64,000 nucleotides of DNA from CAZDCD01 sp964503885 (lineage in GTDB: Bacteria > Bacteroidota > Bacteroidia > Bacteroidales > UBA10428): contig CAZDCD010000001.1 of assembly GCA_964503885.1 (NCBI GenBank), positions 248,001 to 312,000 of the forward strand, read 5' to 3'. Below are positions 36,659 through 45,397 of the stretch, one piece after another. The translations under genes and the position numbers were made by a program. Positions within the stretch are counted from its first letter, which is position 1. Every line of letters begins with the position of its first letter. The notes under the pieces were generated by a model, which did no database searches, was not told where the DNA came from, and saw only the letters and a list, made by a program, of their open reading frames with translations.

Positions 36659-37963
36659 TTAAATCCGTGAAATCTCCGCCCCTATTGCATTCAGCCGTTT
36701 ATCTATCTCCTGGTATCCCCGGTCGATCTGGTCGATGTTGTGAATGATGCTGGTACCCTTGGCCGACAGGGCGGCAATGAGAAGGGCTACGCCGGCACGT
36801 ATATCGGGTGAGGTCATTACCGTGGGCCTTAACCTCACCTGGTTGTCAAGTCCGATTACGGCTGCCCGGTGCGGATCGCAGAGTATGATCTGCGCACCCA
36901 TATCAATGAGCTTATCCACAAAAAACAGGCGGCTCTCGAACATTTTCTGGTGAATGAGTATGCTTCCCCCGGCCTGTGTGGCCACCACAAGCAACACACT
37001 CAGGAGATCGGGCGTAAGTCCCGGCCATGGTGCATCATCAATGGTCATGATGGACCCGTCGATGAATTTTTCAATTTCATAATGTTCCTGTGAGGGAATG
37101 TAGATGTCATCGTTTCTTTTCTCAAACCTGATCCCGAGTCGCCTGAATGCACCGGGTATCATACCAAGGTTTTCATACGACACATTTTTGATGGTTATTT
37201 CGGATTTCGTCATGGCCGCCAGTCCGATAAAACTGCCCACCTCGATCATATCCGGCAATAAGGTATGTTCACAGCCTGATAACTTTTCAACCCCTTCCAC
37301 TGTAAGCAGGTTAGACCCCACACCCGAAATTCTGGCACCCATGCTGTTAAGCATCTTGCAGAGTTGCTGCACATAAGGTTCGCATGCTGCATTATAAAGG
37401 GTGGTTGTGCCTTTTGCCAGTACAGCAGCCATAATAATATTGGCTGTTCCGGTCACTGAGGCTTCTTCCAGAAGCATGCTTGCTCCCCTGAGCTCTTTGG
37501 TTTCAATCCTGTAAAAATCATCGAGGGTATCGTATTCGAATTTGGCACCCAGGTTAATGAATCCGTTTATGTGTGTATCGACCCTTCGTCTTCCAATCTT
37601 ATCTCCTCCCGGTTTGGGAATATACGCTTTCCTGAACCTGGCCAGTAAAGGTCCGATAATCATTACTGATCCCCGGAGGCTGGCGGTTTTTTTTCTGAAT
37701 TCGGGGGTTAACAGGTATTCAATATTTACCTTACGCGCACAAAATGTATACCCGTTTCCCTGCTCTTTCATTACCTCAACACCCATTTCAGACAATAAAT
37801 CAATGAGGTTTTTTACATCAAGGATATCGGGAATATTCCGGATAGTAATCTTTTCGGGTGTAAGCAGGGCGGCACATATTACCTGTAACGCTTCATTTTT
37901 GGCTCCCTGGGGAACCAGCTCACCTTTCAGGCGTATGCCTCCGCATATTTTAAACGAACCCAT
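36659..37963 (-). CDS. murA: UDP-N-acetylglucosamine 1-carboxyvinyltransferase
   Basis: 434 residues. EPSP-synthase-like two-domain fold with the starts LVPQGAKNEALQVICAALL and the C-terminal GVALLIAALSAKGTSIIHN. It attaches enolpyruvate to UDP-GlcNAc in the first committed step of peptidoglycan synthesis. The active-site loop reads PGGDKIGRRRVDTH: Asp121 takes the place of the Cys that fosfomycin attacks (Cys115 in E. coli). It lies 25 bases downstream of the DUF4290 gene and probably shares its promoter. Confidence 0.96.
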   Translation of the reverse strand: MGSFKICGGIRLKGELVPQGAKNEALQVICAALLTPEKITIRNIPDILDVKNLIDLLSEMGVEVMKEQGNGYTFCARKVNIEYLLTPEFRKKTASLRGSVMIIGPLLARFRKAYIPKPGGDKIGRRRVDTHINGFINLGAKFEYDTLDDFYRIETKELRGASMLLEEASVTGTANIIMAAVLAKGTTTLYNAACEPYVQQLCKMLNSMGARISGVGSNLLTVEGVEKLSGCEHTLLPDMIEVGSFIGLAAMTKSEITIKNVSYENLGMIPGAFRRLGIRFEKRNDDIYIPSQEHYEIEKFIDGSIMTIDDAPWPGLTPDLLSVLLVVATQAGGSILIHQKMFESRLFFVDKLIDMGAQIILCDPHRAAVIGLDNQVRLRPTVMTSPDIRAGVALLIAALSAKGTSIIHNIDQIDRGYQEIDKRLNAIGAEISRI

Positions 37964-37988
37964 TTAAGCGAAGAAAATAAGTGGGGAG

Positions 37989-38576
37989 TTACTTTTTCCG
38001 TACAATCTTCTTTCTTTTCTTGAACATCTCCCTTGAATCGTTCAGTTTCAGGCCTTCACCGATCGTAATTTTCCCGCCTGAAAGATCAGACAGGTCTTTA
38101 AATATCAGCTCGTCATCCACAACATCTTTATTCCAGGTCAGATATGACTTTTTCATATGGTTTGCGATGATCTTTATCAATTCCTCCTTATCTTTTCCGT
38201 CCTCCATTTTAATCGCTTCATTGATCATCAGGGTGATCACCCTGCCATAATGTTTGTATTTAATTCCATTGCTGTTGTAAGGAACCCTGCGTGGTTTTTC
38301 AGTGAGTATTTCTGATGTAGGGGTTTCATAGGGAGAATCGATGTCGAGCTTAAAATCAGACATGATCGCCAGATGATCCCATAGCTTGTGTTTAAAATCA
38401 CTGATGTCTCTCAGGTGAGGATTCATATTCCCCATAATGGTGATGATCGCTTTCGCCAAACGGTTTCTTTCTTCCCTGTCTTCCACATCGATAATATATT
38501 CCACCATTTTCTGGATATTCCTGCCATATTCAGGAAGTACTAACCTGTTTCTCTGCGAATTATAATCGTAACTCAT
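37989..38576 (-). CDS. DUF4290 family protein
   Basis: 195 residues from the ATG at 38576 (MSYDYNSQRNRLVLPEYGRN). An upstream in-frame ATG at 38594 lies inside the predicted -7 element, so the shorter start is preferred. The family is confined to Bacteroidota, helical and cytoplasmic, with a basic C-terminus (FKKRKKIVRKK). Its function is unknown. Being upstream of murA in the same transcript suggests a link to envelope synthesis or cell-cycle control, but that is inference only. Confidence 0.9.
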   Translation of the reverse strand: MSYDYNSQRNRLVLPEYGRNIQKMVEYIIDVEDREERNRLAKAIITIMGNMNPHLRDISDFKHKLWDHLAIMSDFKLDIDSPYETPTSEILTEKPRRVPYNSNGIKYKHYGRVITLMINEAIKMEDGKDKEELIKIIANHMKKSYLTWNKDVVDDELIFKDLSDLSGGKITIGEGLKLNDSREMFKKRKKIVRKK

Positions 38577-38591
38577 GAATTCTTTTTTATG

Positions 38592-38622
38592 CAAAACTAG
38601 TCGAAAATAAGTTAGGAATCAA
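38592..38622 (-). promoter_or_regulatory. Promoter of DUF4290-murA
   Basis: On the minus strand TTG (38620-38622), 20 bases, then TAGTTTTG (38592-38599). Full match to the Bacteroidota consensus; it also fixes the DUF4290 start at 38576. Confidence 0.65.
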
Positions 38623-38786
38623 TAGTTTGCACGGTGTTTTTTGTTTTTATTCAATGATGCACAAAAAGGAACTGTGAAAAAATCTTCTTAACAGGAGGAA
38701 AACAAAGCCCGGCTGTTTTTCCGATTTTATTGTGCCGGGTTCAGTATAATAATTGGTATTAAGGCTTACAGGCCAATTTCGTGTAC

Positions 38787-39536
38787 TCACTTAAATACAT
38801 ATCCGGCCGTTAACCGGAACCGGCTGTATTTTTCTGTCCGGTCTCTTTCCTGAACCCAGTTATTCAGTGGCGACAGGTGATAATTGAGCTCCTGGTAATA
38901 GTATGAAAATGTGAGAATAAACGAGGTGTACTCATTGAATATCTTTTCTATTCCCAGTCCAATTGACGAATGCACACCCCCGAGACTTTTGTAACTATAG
39001 TCCCGGTCATCCCCCCTTTTTTCAGCCGGCATGGTATATCCTGCCCCTGCAATTACTATGGGAGAAAAGGCCCGGTCATTGATACGAAACCTTACTGAAG
39101 CTGTAAAAGGTATTTCCATCCATTCATAAAACTCCATGCCTATGTCTGCACTTGCTGCTATATGCGAATTTACCCGGTATCCCAGTCCCAGCTTTACACC
39201 GGGTATCACGGCCTTACCAATGGAATTGCTGCCCGACCGCATCAGAAATTCTGTATTTAAACCCAGTTCAAACCCATGGCGGGTAAACAACATGGTTTTG
39301 TACTCAACCGGTTTTTCGTATTTGACCGAATCTACCTCACTGCGCTTAAATACCAGGATATCCCCCGAATGATTTATGATGCTGATGGTGTTCAGGCTGG
39401 AATCGTTTGTGACCACTCCATGGATCACCGATCCGCCCGAAAGGTAAATCACATCTTCTTTTCGTTGTGCAAGCAAAGTATTTGTTAGTAGGATAAACAG
39501 GAAGATAAGCACATGGGTGGATACGGATTTTTTCAT
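38787..39536 (-). CDS. Outer-membrane beta-barrel-like protein, unknown function
   Basis: 249 residues. Signal peptide to about residue 23 (LTNTLLAQ). The first half has a small beta domain (VIYLSGGSVIHGVVTNDSSL, then VFKRSEVDSVKYEKP) of a type often fused to Bacteroidota envelope proteins; the second half has alternating barrel strands ending FRLTAGYVFK. No specific function. It is divergent from the LVIVD lipoprotein gene. Confidence 0.72.
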   Translation of the reverse strand: MKKSVSTHVLIFLFILLTNTLLAQRKEDVIYLSGGSVIHGVVTNDSSLNTISIINHSGDILVFKRSEVDSVKYEKPVEYKTMLFTRHGFELGLNTEFLMRSGSNSIGKAVIPGVKLGLGYRVNSHIAASADIGMEFYEWMEIPFTASVRFRINDRAFSPIVIAGAGYTMPAEKRGDDRDYSYKSLGGVHSSIGLGIEKIFNEYTSFILTFSYYYQELNYHLSPLNNWVQERDRTEKYSRFRLTAGYVFK

Positions 39537-39660
39537 CAGCCTTAATTTTCATATGGATGCGAAACCTGATGAAAAAGTTGCGCGCACGAAAATCTTTTTA
39601 TGCACGCAACGTATGGCTGATTTTTTACATCTAAGAGAACAAACAGTAAAAATTATTCCT

Positions 39661-40950
39661 ATGAAAACAACCAAAGTTCTCTTTTTGACAGGTATTATGA
39701 TCCTAGTATTTGCAGGATGCCAGGAAAAGATCATTGACCGTTATATGGTTAATGCTCCTGTGTATATGAACAGAAGTGATTTTAAAAATGCAGTTCAGGT
39801 GAGCGGTTCCGAAGATATCGTAAAGCCAGGCAAGATTTATTTCAAAGGCCAGTTTATTTTTATCAGTGAGTCATTAAAAGGAATCCACGTGATCGATAAC
39901 TCAGATCCTGCAGACCCGTTATTCGTATCTTTTATTGAAATTCCCGGAAATACGGATATGGCCGTTAAGGACAGCATTCTTTTTGCCGACAGTTATATCG
40001 ACCTGGTAGCACTCGATATCAGTGATATCAATAACATTCACGAAGCAGGCAGGGTCGACAGTATTTTCCCCTATATCCTTCCTCCTCTTACTGAAGGAAA
40101 TTCTTTTCCTGTAGGAACAATCGATGAAAACCTGGGGATTGTTGTAGGATGGGAAACAAAAGAAGTGGAAGAGGAAGTTGTTACGCAGCAATCCAACCTG
40201 ATTTTTTTTGAAAACGTTGATTTCGTAGAATATATGGATGTGAGCAGCAGGATCAGTTCATCTTCCGGCGGATCTTCAGGCATGTCTGTGGGTATCGGCG
40301 GATCAATGGCCAGATTTACCATCGGCGGCAATTTTCTGTATACCGTTGATCAGTATAACTTAAAGGTGTTTGATATCGACGACCTTTCAAGTCCATTGCT
40401 CATCAGCGACCAGTCAATCGGATGGAATATCGAGACCGTATTTCAATACATGAACAAATTATTCTTTGGCACACAGACCGGAATGATCATTTATGACATC
40501 AGCAATGCAGCTAATCCTACCTATCTTTCCACATACAACCATGTGAGAAGCTGCGACCCCGTGGTGGTTGAAGGCCGTTATGCCTATGTCACCCTGAGGG
40601 CAGGCAACCTGTGTGGTGAAGCAACCAGTCAGCTCGACGTCATTGATGTTTCGGATATTCAGTATCCGAAATGGGAACAATCCTATCCTATGCAGGAACC
40701 TTACGGACTGGGAATAGATAACAAAACCCTCTTTGTTTGTGACGGCAATGCAGGCCTTAAAATATACAATGCCAGTGATCCTAAAAACCTGGTAAAAATT
40801 GCCTGGTTTGCCGATATCAATGCATTTGATGTGATCCCCTATAACGGTGTGCTAATGATGATCGGTTCGGGAGGCCTTTATCAGTATGATTATTCAGGAC
40901 TATCGGAAATAAGCCTGTTAAGTCAGATTCCTATTGCCAGTCAGGAATAG
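39661..40950 (+). CDS. LVIVD-repeat lipoprotein
   Basis: 429 residues from the ATG at 39661, which gives a proper lipoprotein signal (LVFAGCQEKIIDRY, Cys about 20); the frame is open to 39517, but that part would overlap the divergent gene. Repeats of the type GIHVIDNSDPADPLFVS, LKVFDIDDLSSPLLIS, MIIYDISNAANPTYLS, LDVIDVSDIQYPKWEQ and LKIYNASDPKNLVKIA form a beta-propeller. Family members are surface or periplasmic binding proteins without known enzymatic activity. Confidence 0.85.
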   Translation: MKTTKVLFLTGIMILVFAGCQEKIIDRYMVNAPVYMNRSDFKNAVQVSGSEDIVKPGKIYFKGQFIFISESLKGIHVIDNSDPADPLFVSFIEIPGNTDMAVKDSILFADSYIDLVALDISDINNIHEAGRVDSIFPYILPPLTEGNSFPVGTIDENLGIVVGWETKEVEEEVVTQQSNLIFFENVDFVEYMDVSSRISSSSGGSSGMSVGIGGSMARFTIGGNFLYTVDQYNLKVFDIDDLSSPLLISDQSIGWNIETVFQYMNKLFFGTQTGMIIYDISNAANPTYLSTYNHVRSCDPVVVEGRYAYVTLRAGNLCGEATSQLDVIDVSDIQYPKWEQSYPMQEPYGLGIDNKTLFVCDGNAGLKIYNASDPKNLVKIAWFADINAFDVIPYNGVLMMIGSGGLYQYDYSGLSEISLLSQIPIASQE

Positions 40951-41006
40951 GATGCCAGGGATTCCGGATATCGAAGCGAAGCGGAGATCCAGCCGAAGGC
41001 GGGACT

Positions 41007-41047
41007 GGATGCTGAATAAAAGTACAAAATACTTTTATTCAGCATCC
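41007..41047. terminator. Perfect 18-bp hairpin between convergent genes
   Basis: GGATGCTGAATAAAAGTA (41007-41024) and TACTTTTATTCAGCATCC (41030-41047) are perfect complements around a CAAAA loop. The hairpin lies between the convergent LVIVD and helicase genes. The A/T runs inside the stem give each strand a T-rich arm, so it could work in both directions. Confidence 0.7.
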
Positions 41048-41060
41048 GGCATCTATACTC

Positions 41061-43409
41061 TCATTTTACAATCCTGAGTCTTGCGAATTTAAGCAGCAAA
41101 TGCTTTTCTTCGCCCAACACCTGAAAAAAAACAGTAGCTTTCCTGTTTGGCAGATCTCCTTCCAGGTATATTACCTTACCGATACCAAACCGCTGATGCT
41201 CTACCTTCATTCCGGTTTGAATCAGGTCGGGATTATCGGGTCTGAAACCAGGATCCGAAGTAAGGTGAATCTGCTGTTTTACCGGTCTGGTTATATTATT
41301 CGAATGCAATATCCCGTTCCCCTGCTTCAGGGTGTTTATGCCGGTTTTCCTAAATTCCCTGTTTTTTCTGAAATGCGGTAAATTGTTGCCGGAATTGTTG
41401 TCATAATCGAAAATAAAAGTGTTTTCCTTTTTCAATTTTTGAGGCCAGTCAACGAACTGTTCGTCAATGTCGTTTAGGAACCTGCTTGGTTCACAATCGG
41501 TGGGAACCCCCCAGCGGTATCTTGAACGGGCATAGGTGATGGTCACCCTCTTCTTTGCCCGTGTCACTGCAACGTAGAACAACCTCCTTTCTTCCTCAAG
41601 TTCCTGCGGACTGTCAAGTGACATCTGGGAAGGAAAGAGCTTTTCTTCGGCACCCGCAATGAAAATGTTATTGAATTCAAGCCCCTTGGCCGAATGCATT
41701 GTCATAATCGATACTTTATTCCGGTCTTCCTCCTTTTCATTATCCATATCGGTAAGCAACGATACATTTTCAAGGTAATTGGCAATTGATACTCTTTCTC
41801 CTTCATTCCGGTCCTGATTTGTGGCTACAAATTCACGTATGGCATTCAGCAATTCTTCAATATTTTCATATTTGCTGCGCTCTTCTGTTGACATTCCGTT
41901 TTGCAGGTCACCGAGAATACCCGATCGTGAAGCGGCAAACTGGCCGAGATCATAAGCATCAAGCTCTGATGACTTTGTTATGAATTCCTGAACCATGACT
42001 TTGAATGCCGACAACTTTTCGATCGTGCCCCTGTTGAATCCTATCTTGCCTATTTCTTTGCCTGTGAGAACCTCCCAGATGGAAGTATCTGCCGATGCTG
42101 CCGCCTGTTCGAGCTTTTCCCGGGTAATATTACCAATGCCTCTTGCCGGATAATTTATGATTCTTTTTAATGCTTCATCATCGCGTGGATTTGCTGTAAG
42201 CCGCAGGTAAGCCAGAAGGTCCTTGATCTCTTTTCGCTGGTAAAACGACAAGCTCCCATAGACTTTATACGGTATATTCCTCCTCCTCAGCGATTCTTCA
42301 AAGATCCGTGATTGTGCATTAGTCCGGTAGAATATGGCAAAATCGGAATATTTCTGCTGCTCGTTCAGCATAATGTCCATGATCATTCCCGATACCACAA
42401 AACCCTCTTCGTTATCTGTCAGCGTTTCGATCACATTGATTTTTCCTCCCACACTGTTCTCTGACCATACCTTTTTATGGATACGTCCGGTATTTTTTTC
42501 GATAATGCTGTTTGCCGCATTTACAATGGTTCTGGTTGAACGGTAGTTCTGTTCAAGTTTATAGAGCGTGTAGCCTGGATAATCGTTCCTGAAATTCAGG
42601 ATGTTCTCAATTTTGGCGCCCCTGAAGGAATAGATGCTCTGGGCATCATCGCCCACAACGCATACATTTTTATGCATAGCAGATAATCTGTTCACAATGA
42701 GGTATTGTGCATAATTTGTGTCCTGGTACTCGTCTACAAGAATGTATTTAAAACGTTCCTGGTATTTTTGCAGTGCTTCCGGAAAATCACGGAAAAGAAT
42801 ATTGGTATTGAGCAGAAGGTCATCAAAATCCATTGCATCGGCTTTGCGACACCTGATCACATATGATTTATAAATTTCTCCAATCGATGGTTTTCTGGTA
42901 ATCCTGTCCCGTTCAACGATCTGAGGATTATTGTTATAAGCCTGGGCAGTGATGAGATTATTCTTGGACGATGAGATCCGGCCAAAGACTTCCGAAGGTT
43001 TGTATACCTTATCGTCGAGTTTAAGATCCCTGATAATTGATCTTACAAGGCTTCTTGAGTCGGCCGTATCGTAAATGGTATACCTCGAATCGTAACCCAG
43101 GAATTCTGCCTCGTACCTTAATATACGGGCAAAGACCGAATGAAAGGTTCCCATCCAGAGATAGCGCGCAGGTTCTTCTCCGACCAGCCTGCCGATCCGG
43201 TCCTTCATTTCGGTTGCTGCTTTATTGGTGAATGTAAGTGCGAGAATTTCACCCGGTCTGACCCCTTTTTTCAGTAAATAAGCAATCCGGTAAGTCAATA
43301 CCCTGGTTTTGCCCGAACCCGGTCCTGCAATAATCAGGGAAGGCCCATTGGTATTCACAACAGCCTCATACTGAGATGTATTCAATTCTTTTAAAAAATC
43401 AAACTCCAC
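41061..43409 (-). CDS. uvrD: UvrD/PcrA-family 3'-5' DNA helicase
   Basis: 782 residues. Motif I AGPGSGKTRVLTYRIAYLL, motif Ia TFTNKAATEM, motif II ILVDEYQDTNYAQY, motif III VVGDDAQSIYSFRGA, motif IV LEQNYRSTRTIVNAAN, motif V IMTMHSAKGLEF and motif VI LFYVAVTRAKKRV. The C-terminal about 130 residues end in a PcrA-like domain (VEHQRFGIGKVIYLEG) that binds RNA polymerase in PcrA. It unwinds DNA in repair and at transcription-replication conflicts. It is a stand-alone gene with a weak -7 TATTTTTG at 43439-43446. Confidence 0.95.
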   Translation of the reverse strand: MEFDFLKELNTSQYEAVVNTNGPSLIIAGPGSGKTRVLTYRIAYLLKKGVRPGEILALTFTNKAATEMKDRIGRLVGEEPARYLWMGTFHSVFARILRYEAEFLGYDSRYTIYDTADSRSLVRSIIRDLKLDDKVYKPSEVFGRISSSKNNLITAQAYNNNPQIVERDRITRKPSIGEIYKSYVIRCRKADAMDFDDLLLNTNILFRDFPEALQKYQERFKYILVDEYQDTNYAQYLIVNRLSAMHKNVCVVGDDAQSIYSFRGAKIENILNFRNDYPGYTLYKLEQNYRSTRTIVNAANSIIEKNTGRIHKKVWSENSVGGKINVIETLTDNEEGFVVSGMIMDIMLNEQQKYSDFAIFYRTNAQSRIFEESLRRRNIPYKVYGSLSFYQRKEIKDLLAYLRLTANPRDDEALKRIINYPARGIGNITREKLEQAAASADTSIWEVLTGKEIGKIGFNRGTIEKLSAFKVMVQEFITKSSELDAYDLGQFAASRSGILGDLQNGMSTEERSKYENIEELLNAIREFVATNQDRNEGERVSIANYLENVSLLTDMDNEKEEDRNKVSIMTMHSAKGLEFNNIFIAGAEEKLFPSQMSLDSPQELEEERRLFYVAVTRAKKRVTITYARSRYRWGVPTDCEPSRFLNDIDEQFVDWPQKLKKENTFIFDYDNNSGNNLPHFRKNREFRKTGINTLKQGNGILHSNNITRPVKQQIHLTSDPGFRPDNPDLIQTGMKVEHQRFGIGKVIYLEGDLPNRKATVFFQVLGEEKHLLLKFARLRIVK

Positions 43410-43639
43410 AATAATGCATATTTGTCACATAAAGATTCCAAAAATACAATATGTATACCGCAATATTTACCCGGCCGCTGAGTATTTATCCATTTTTAAT
43501 TAACAACTTTTCCTGTGGCATAAAATTCGGGATGATTTTTCCGGGAATGATTTATATTTAGTAAAATTGCAGAATTCAATCAGGGAATAATAATATTTGT
43601 AAAAAAATCTTGTTATACTTCAAACAGTTGCCTGCACAT

Positions 43640-45088
43640 ATGCCATACAAATTCAAAATAGCCATTCTCATATCGGTTATGTTTTCTTTACCTGTTTCTG
43701 CACAAATTTATAGTCCTGATGAACATGCTTCCGATACAGTGGCTTATGTAATGGCAGATAAAACCGACTCAGTGTTTATTTTCAATGTCCCCGAACCTGG
43801 CGGAAACTTAATCGCAAGTATAGCAGCCGATTCACCGGACAGTCTTGGTGGATGGACATTCAGGTGGTATATTTATAACCCAGCCACATTCACATACGAC
43901 CTTATAGGCACCGCTTCGGGTTCAGGTACTTCGATCGATACTCTGACATCATTTGCAGGTTACCGACTTATTATGAATAAGGGTGCTGAAGGAGACACTT
44001 CAAGAGTATGGGTTCTTTTCAATGACTACAGTGTCACCATCACCTCGAAAGATGCAGAAGGTCACCTGCCCCAATCACCCGTATTTGTGAACTGCAAGAC
44101 AATTAAACTGGTATCGGCATTGGATGCTGCGGATCTTTACTATCATATACCCGGAATGGATTCCTCCATAGCCATTGTTCCGGTTTATTCTGTTACATGG
44201 ACTAAGGATACCGAAGCCGGATCTCTTCCACAGCGAAGAACCGGAGATGCCTATGTAAACGATCCACCGTATGAAGATACATGGTATACCCTGACCTTGA
44301 GGGATAATTTCGGGCTTAGACGAAATGACAGTGTTTTCTTTGAAAGCATACAGCCCAAGGCAGCCACTTCGTATAACTATATACCCCTTTCAGATACTAA
44401 ATATTATCCCGAAGTCTATTCCTATTATTACAGTTGGGATAATAATACAAGTCCCGAAGTATTGGGCTATCCGGCACCCGCAAAGTTCCTTTTCACGAAC
44501 AGCGAATCGAAGAATGCCTACAGGTTTATCTGGCATTTCGGTGATGATTCTGTTGCCAGTTCGCTAACTCCTGATGATACCATTCTCCATCAGTATTACT
44601 TCCCGGGAATTTACACAGTGCAAATGGTTGCTTTCGGGCCTTTACCCAATGAGTGTGCGGATACCCTTACCCTTGATGAAAAAATAACCCTTTCGAATTC
44701 TTTTATCGGTGAGAGTGATTCCCTGAAATTTCCAAACGTTTTCACACCCAATTCCGATGGCTTTAATACTATGTTCCAGGCCGGTTATGAAGATGTACTG
44801 AAGAATGATTTTTTCAGGCCGTATGATGTGTCTATTTATGATTTTTCCATTGTTATTTTTAACCGGTACGGTAAAAAAGTCCATGAATACTCCGGGGATA
44901 TAAGAAACTGGAAAGGATGGGACGGTAAAATACTGAACACAGACAAAGATGCCACGGAAGGCGTATACTACTATGTGGTTGATATGGTGGTGGGGTTCGA
45001 ACTGAACAACAAAGGTGAACTCTCAGTGAAAAAATTCGATAAAAAGCAGCAGACCGGATTTGTGCACCTTTTCAGGGAACCGAAATAA
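43640..45088 (+). CDS. PKD-containing secreted protein with type B T9SS sorting domain
   Basis: 482 residues from the ATG at 43640; an upstream TTG at 43610 is less likely. Signal peptide to about residue 21 (SLPVSAQIYS). Middle beta-sandwich regions include a PKD-like domain (FIWHFGDDSVASS and YYFPGIYTVQMV). The last about 100 residues are the gliding-motility-associated C-terminal (CHU_C) domain: FPNVFTPNSDGFNTMF, VIFNRYGKKVHEY and GWDGK. This targets the protein to T9SS and the cell surface. Ligand unknown. Confidence 0.87.
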   Translation: MPYKFKIAILISVMFSLPVSAQIYSPDEHASDTVAYVMADKTDSVFIFNVPEPGGNLIASIAADSPDSLGGWTFRWYIYNPATFTYDLIGTASGSGTSIDTLTSFAGYRLIMNKGAEGDTSRVWVLFNDYSVTITSKDAEGHLPQSPVFVNCKTIKLVSALDAADLYYHIPGMDSSIAIVPVYSVTWTKDTEAGSLPQRRTGDAYVNDPPYEDTWYTLTLRDNFGLRRNDSVFFESIQPKAATSYNYIPLSDTKYYPEVYSYYYSWDNNTSPEVLGYPAPAKFLFTNSESKNAYRFIWHFGDDSVASSLTPDDTILHQYYFPGIYTVQMVAFGPLPNECADTLTLDEKITLSNSFIGESDSLKFPNVFTPNSDGFNTMFQAGYEDVLKNDFFRPYDVSIYDFSIVIFNRYGKKVHEYSGDIRNWKGWDGKILNTDKDATEGVYYYVVDMVVGFELNNKGELSVKKFDKKQQTGFVHLFREPK

Positions 45089-45149
45089 AGATTCAAAATT
45101 CAAAGTTCATGGCTTACCAGCAGCAGGCAGGCATGAAACATAAAAATAG

Positions 45150-45225
45150 TTATCGTATAACGATAATAAATTATCGCGATTAGATAATTCAATTATCATA
45201 TCACGATAATTATTCAACTGATAAT
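45150..45225. repeat. Cluster of TTATC/GATAA palindromes
   Basis: TTATCGT-ATA-ACGATAA (45150-45166) is a perfect inverted repeat with 7-base arms. TTATCGCGATTA follows at 45171, then GATAATT, then AATTATC-ATATCAC-GATAATT (about 45191-45211) with perfect 7-base arms, and a last GATAATTT near 45220. About seven half-sites occur in 75 bases. The pattern looks like repeated operators or nested hairpins; its role is unknown. Confidence 0.55.
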
Positions 45226-45238
45226 TTTATTGTTACAT

Positions 45239-45260
45239 GGTATGCAGCATGCTTCATACC
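45239..45260. repeat. Compact palindrome
   Basis: GGTATG (45239-45244) and CATACC (45255-45260) flank AGCATGCT, itself self-complementary, giving a 22-base near-perfect palindrome. It lies between convergent genes and may be a transcript end for either. Confidence 0.45.
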
Positions 45261-45342
45261 GCATGCCCCTGCAATAGCTGCCGTCGTAGCTGCATATTTC
45301 CTTCGGCAATAAACTCCTGGCTTCCGTTTTCGGTCTTCAGAC

Positions 45343-45360
45343 CTGTCTGACGGCAGGCAG
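45343..45360. repeat. REP-like palindrome, copy 3
   Basis: CTGTCTG (45343-45349) and CAGGCAG (45354-45360), one G-U pair, 4-base loop. Same family as the elements at 26144 and 36548. Confidence 0.55.
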
Positions 45361-45397
45361 ACTCCCGGCTCCAATTCAAAAACTCAACAACTCTTCA

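Larger units (their letters stand above)
45089..45397. other. Intergenic region between convergent genes with clustered palindromes
   Basis: Contains a run of TTATC/GATAA half-sites (45150-45225, listed separately), a GGTATG/CATACC palindrome enclosing AGCATGCT (45239-45260) and a REP-like element (45343-45360). No gene was found. Both flanking genes end here, so these palindromes do not lie in an obvious promoter. Confidence 0.55.
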
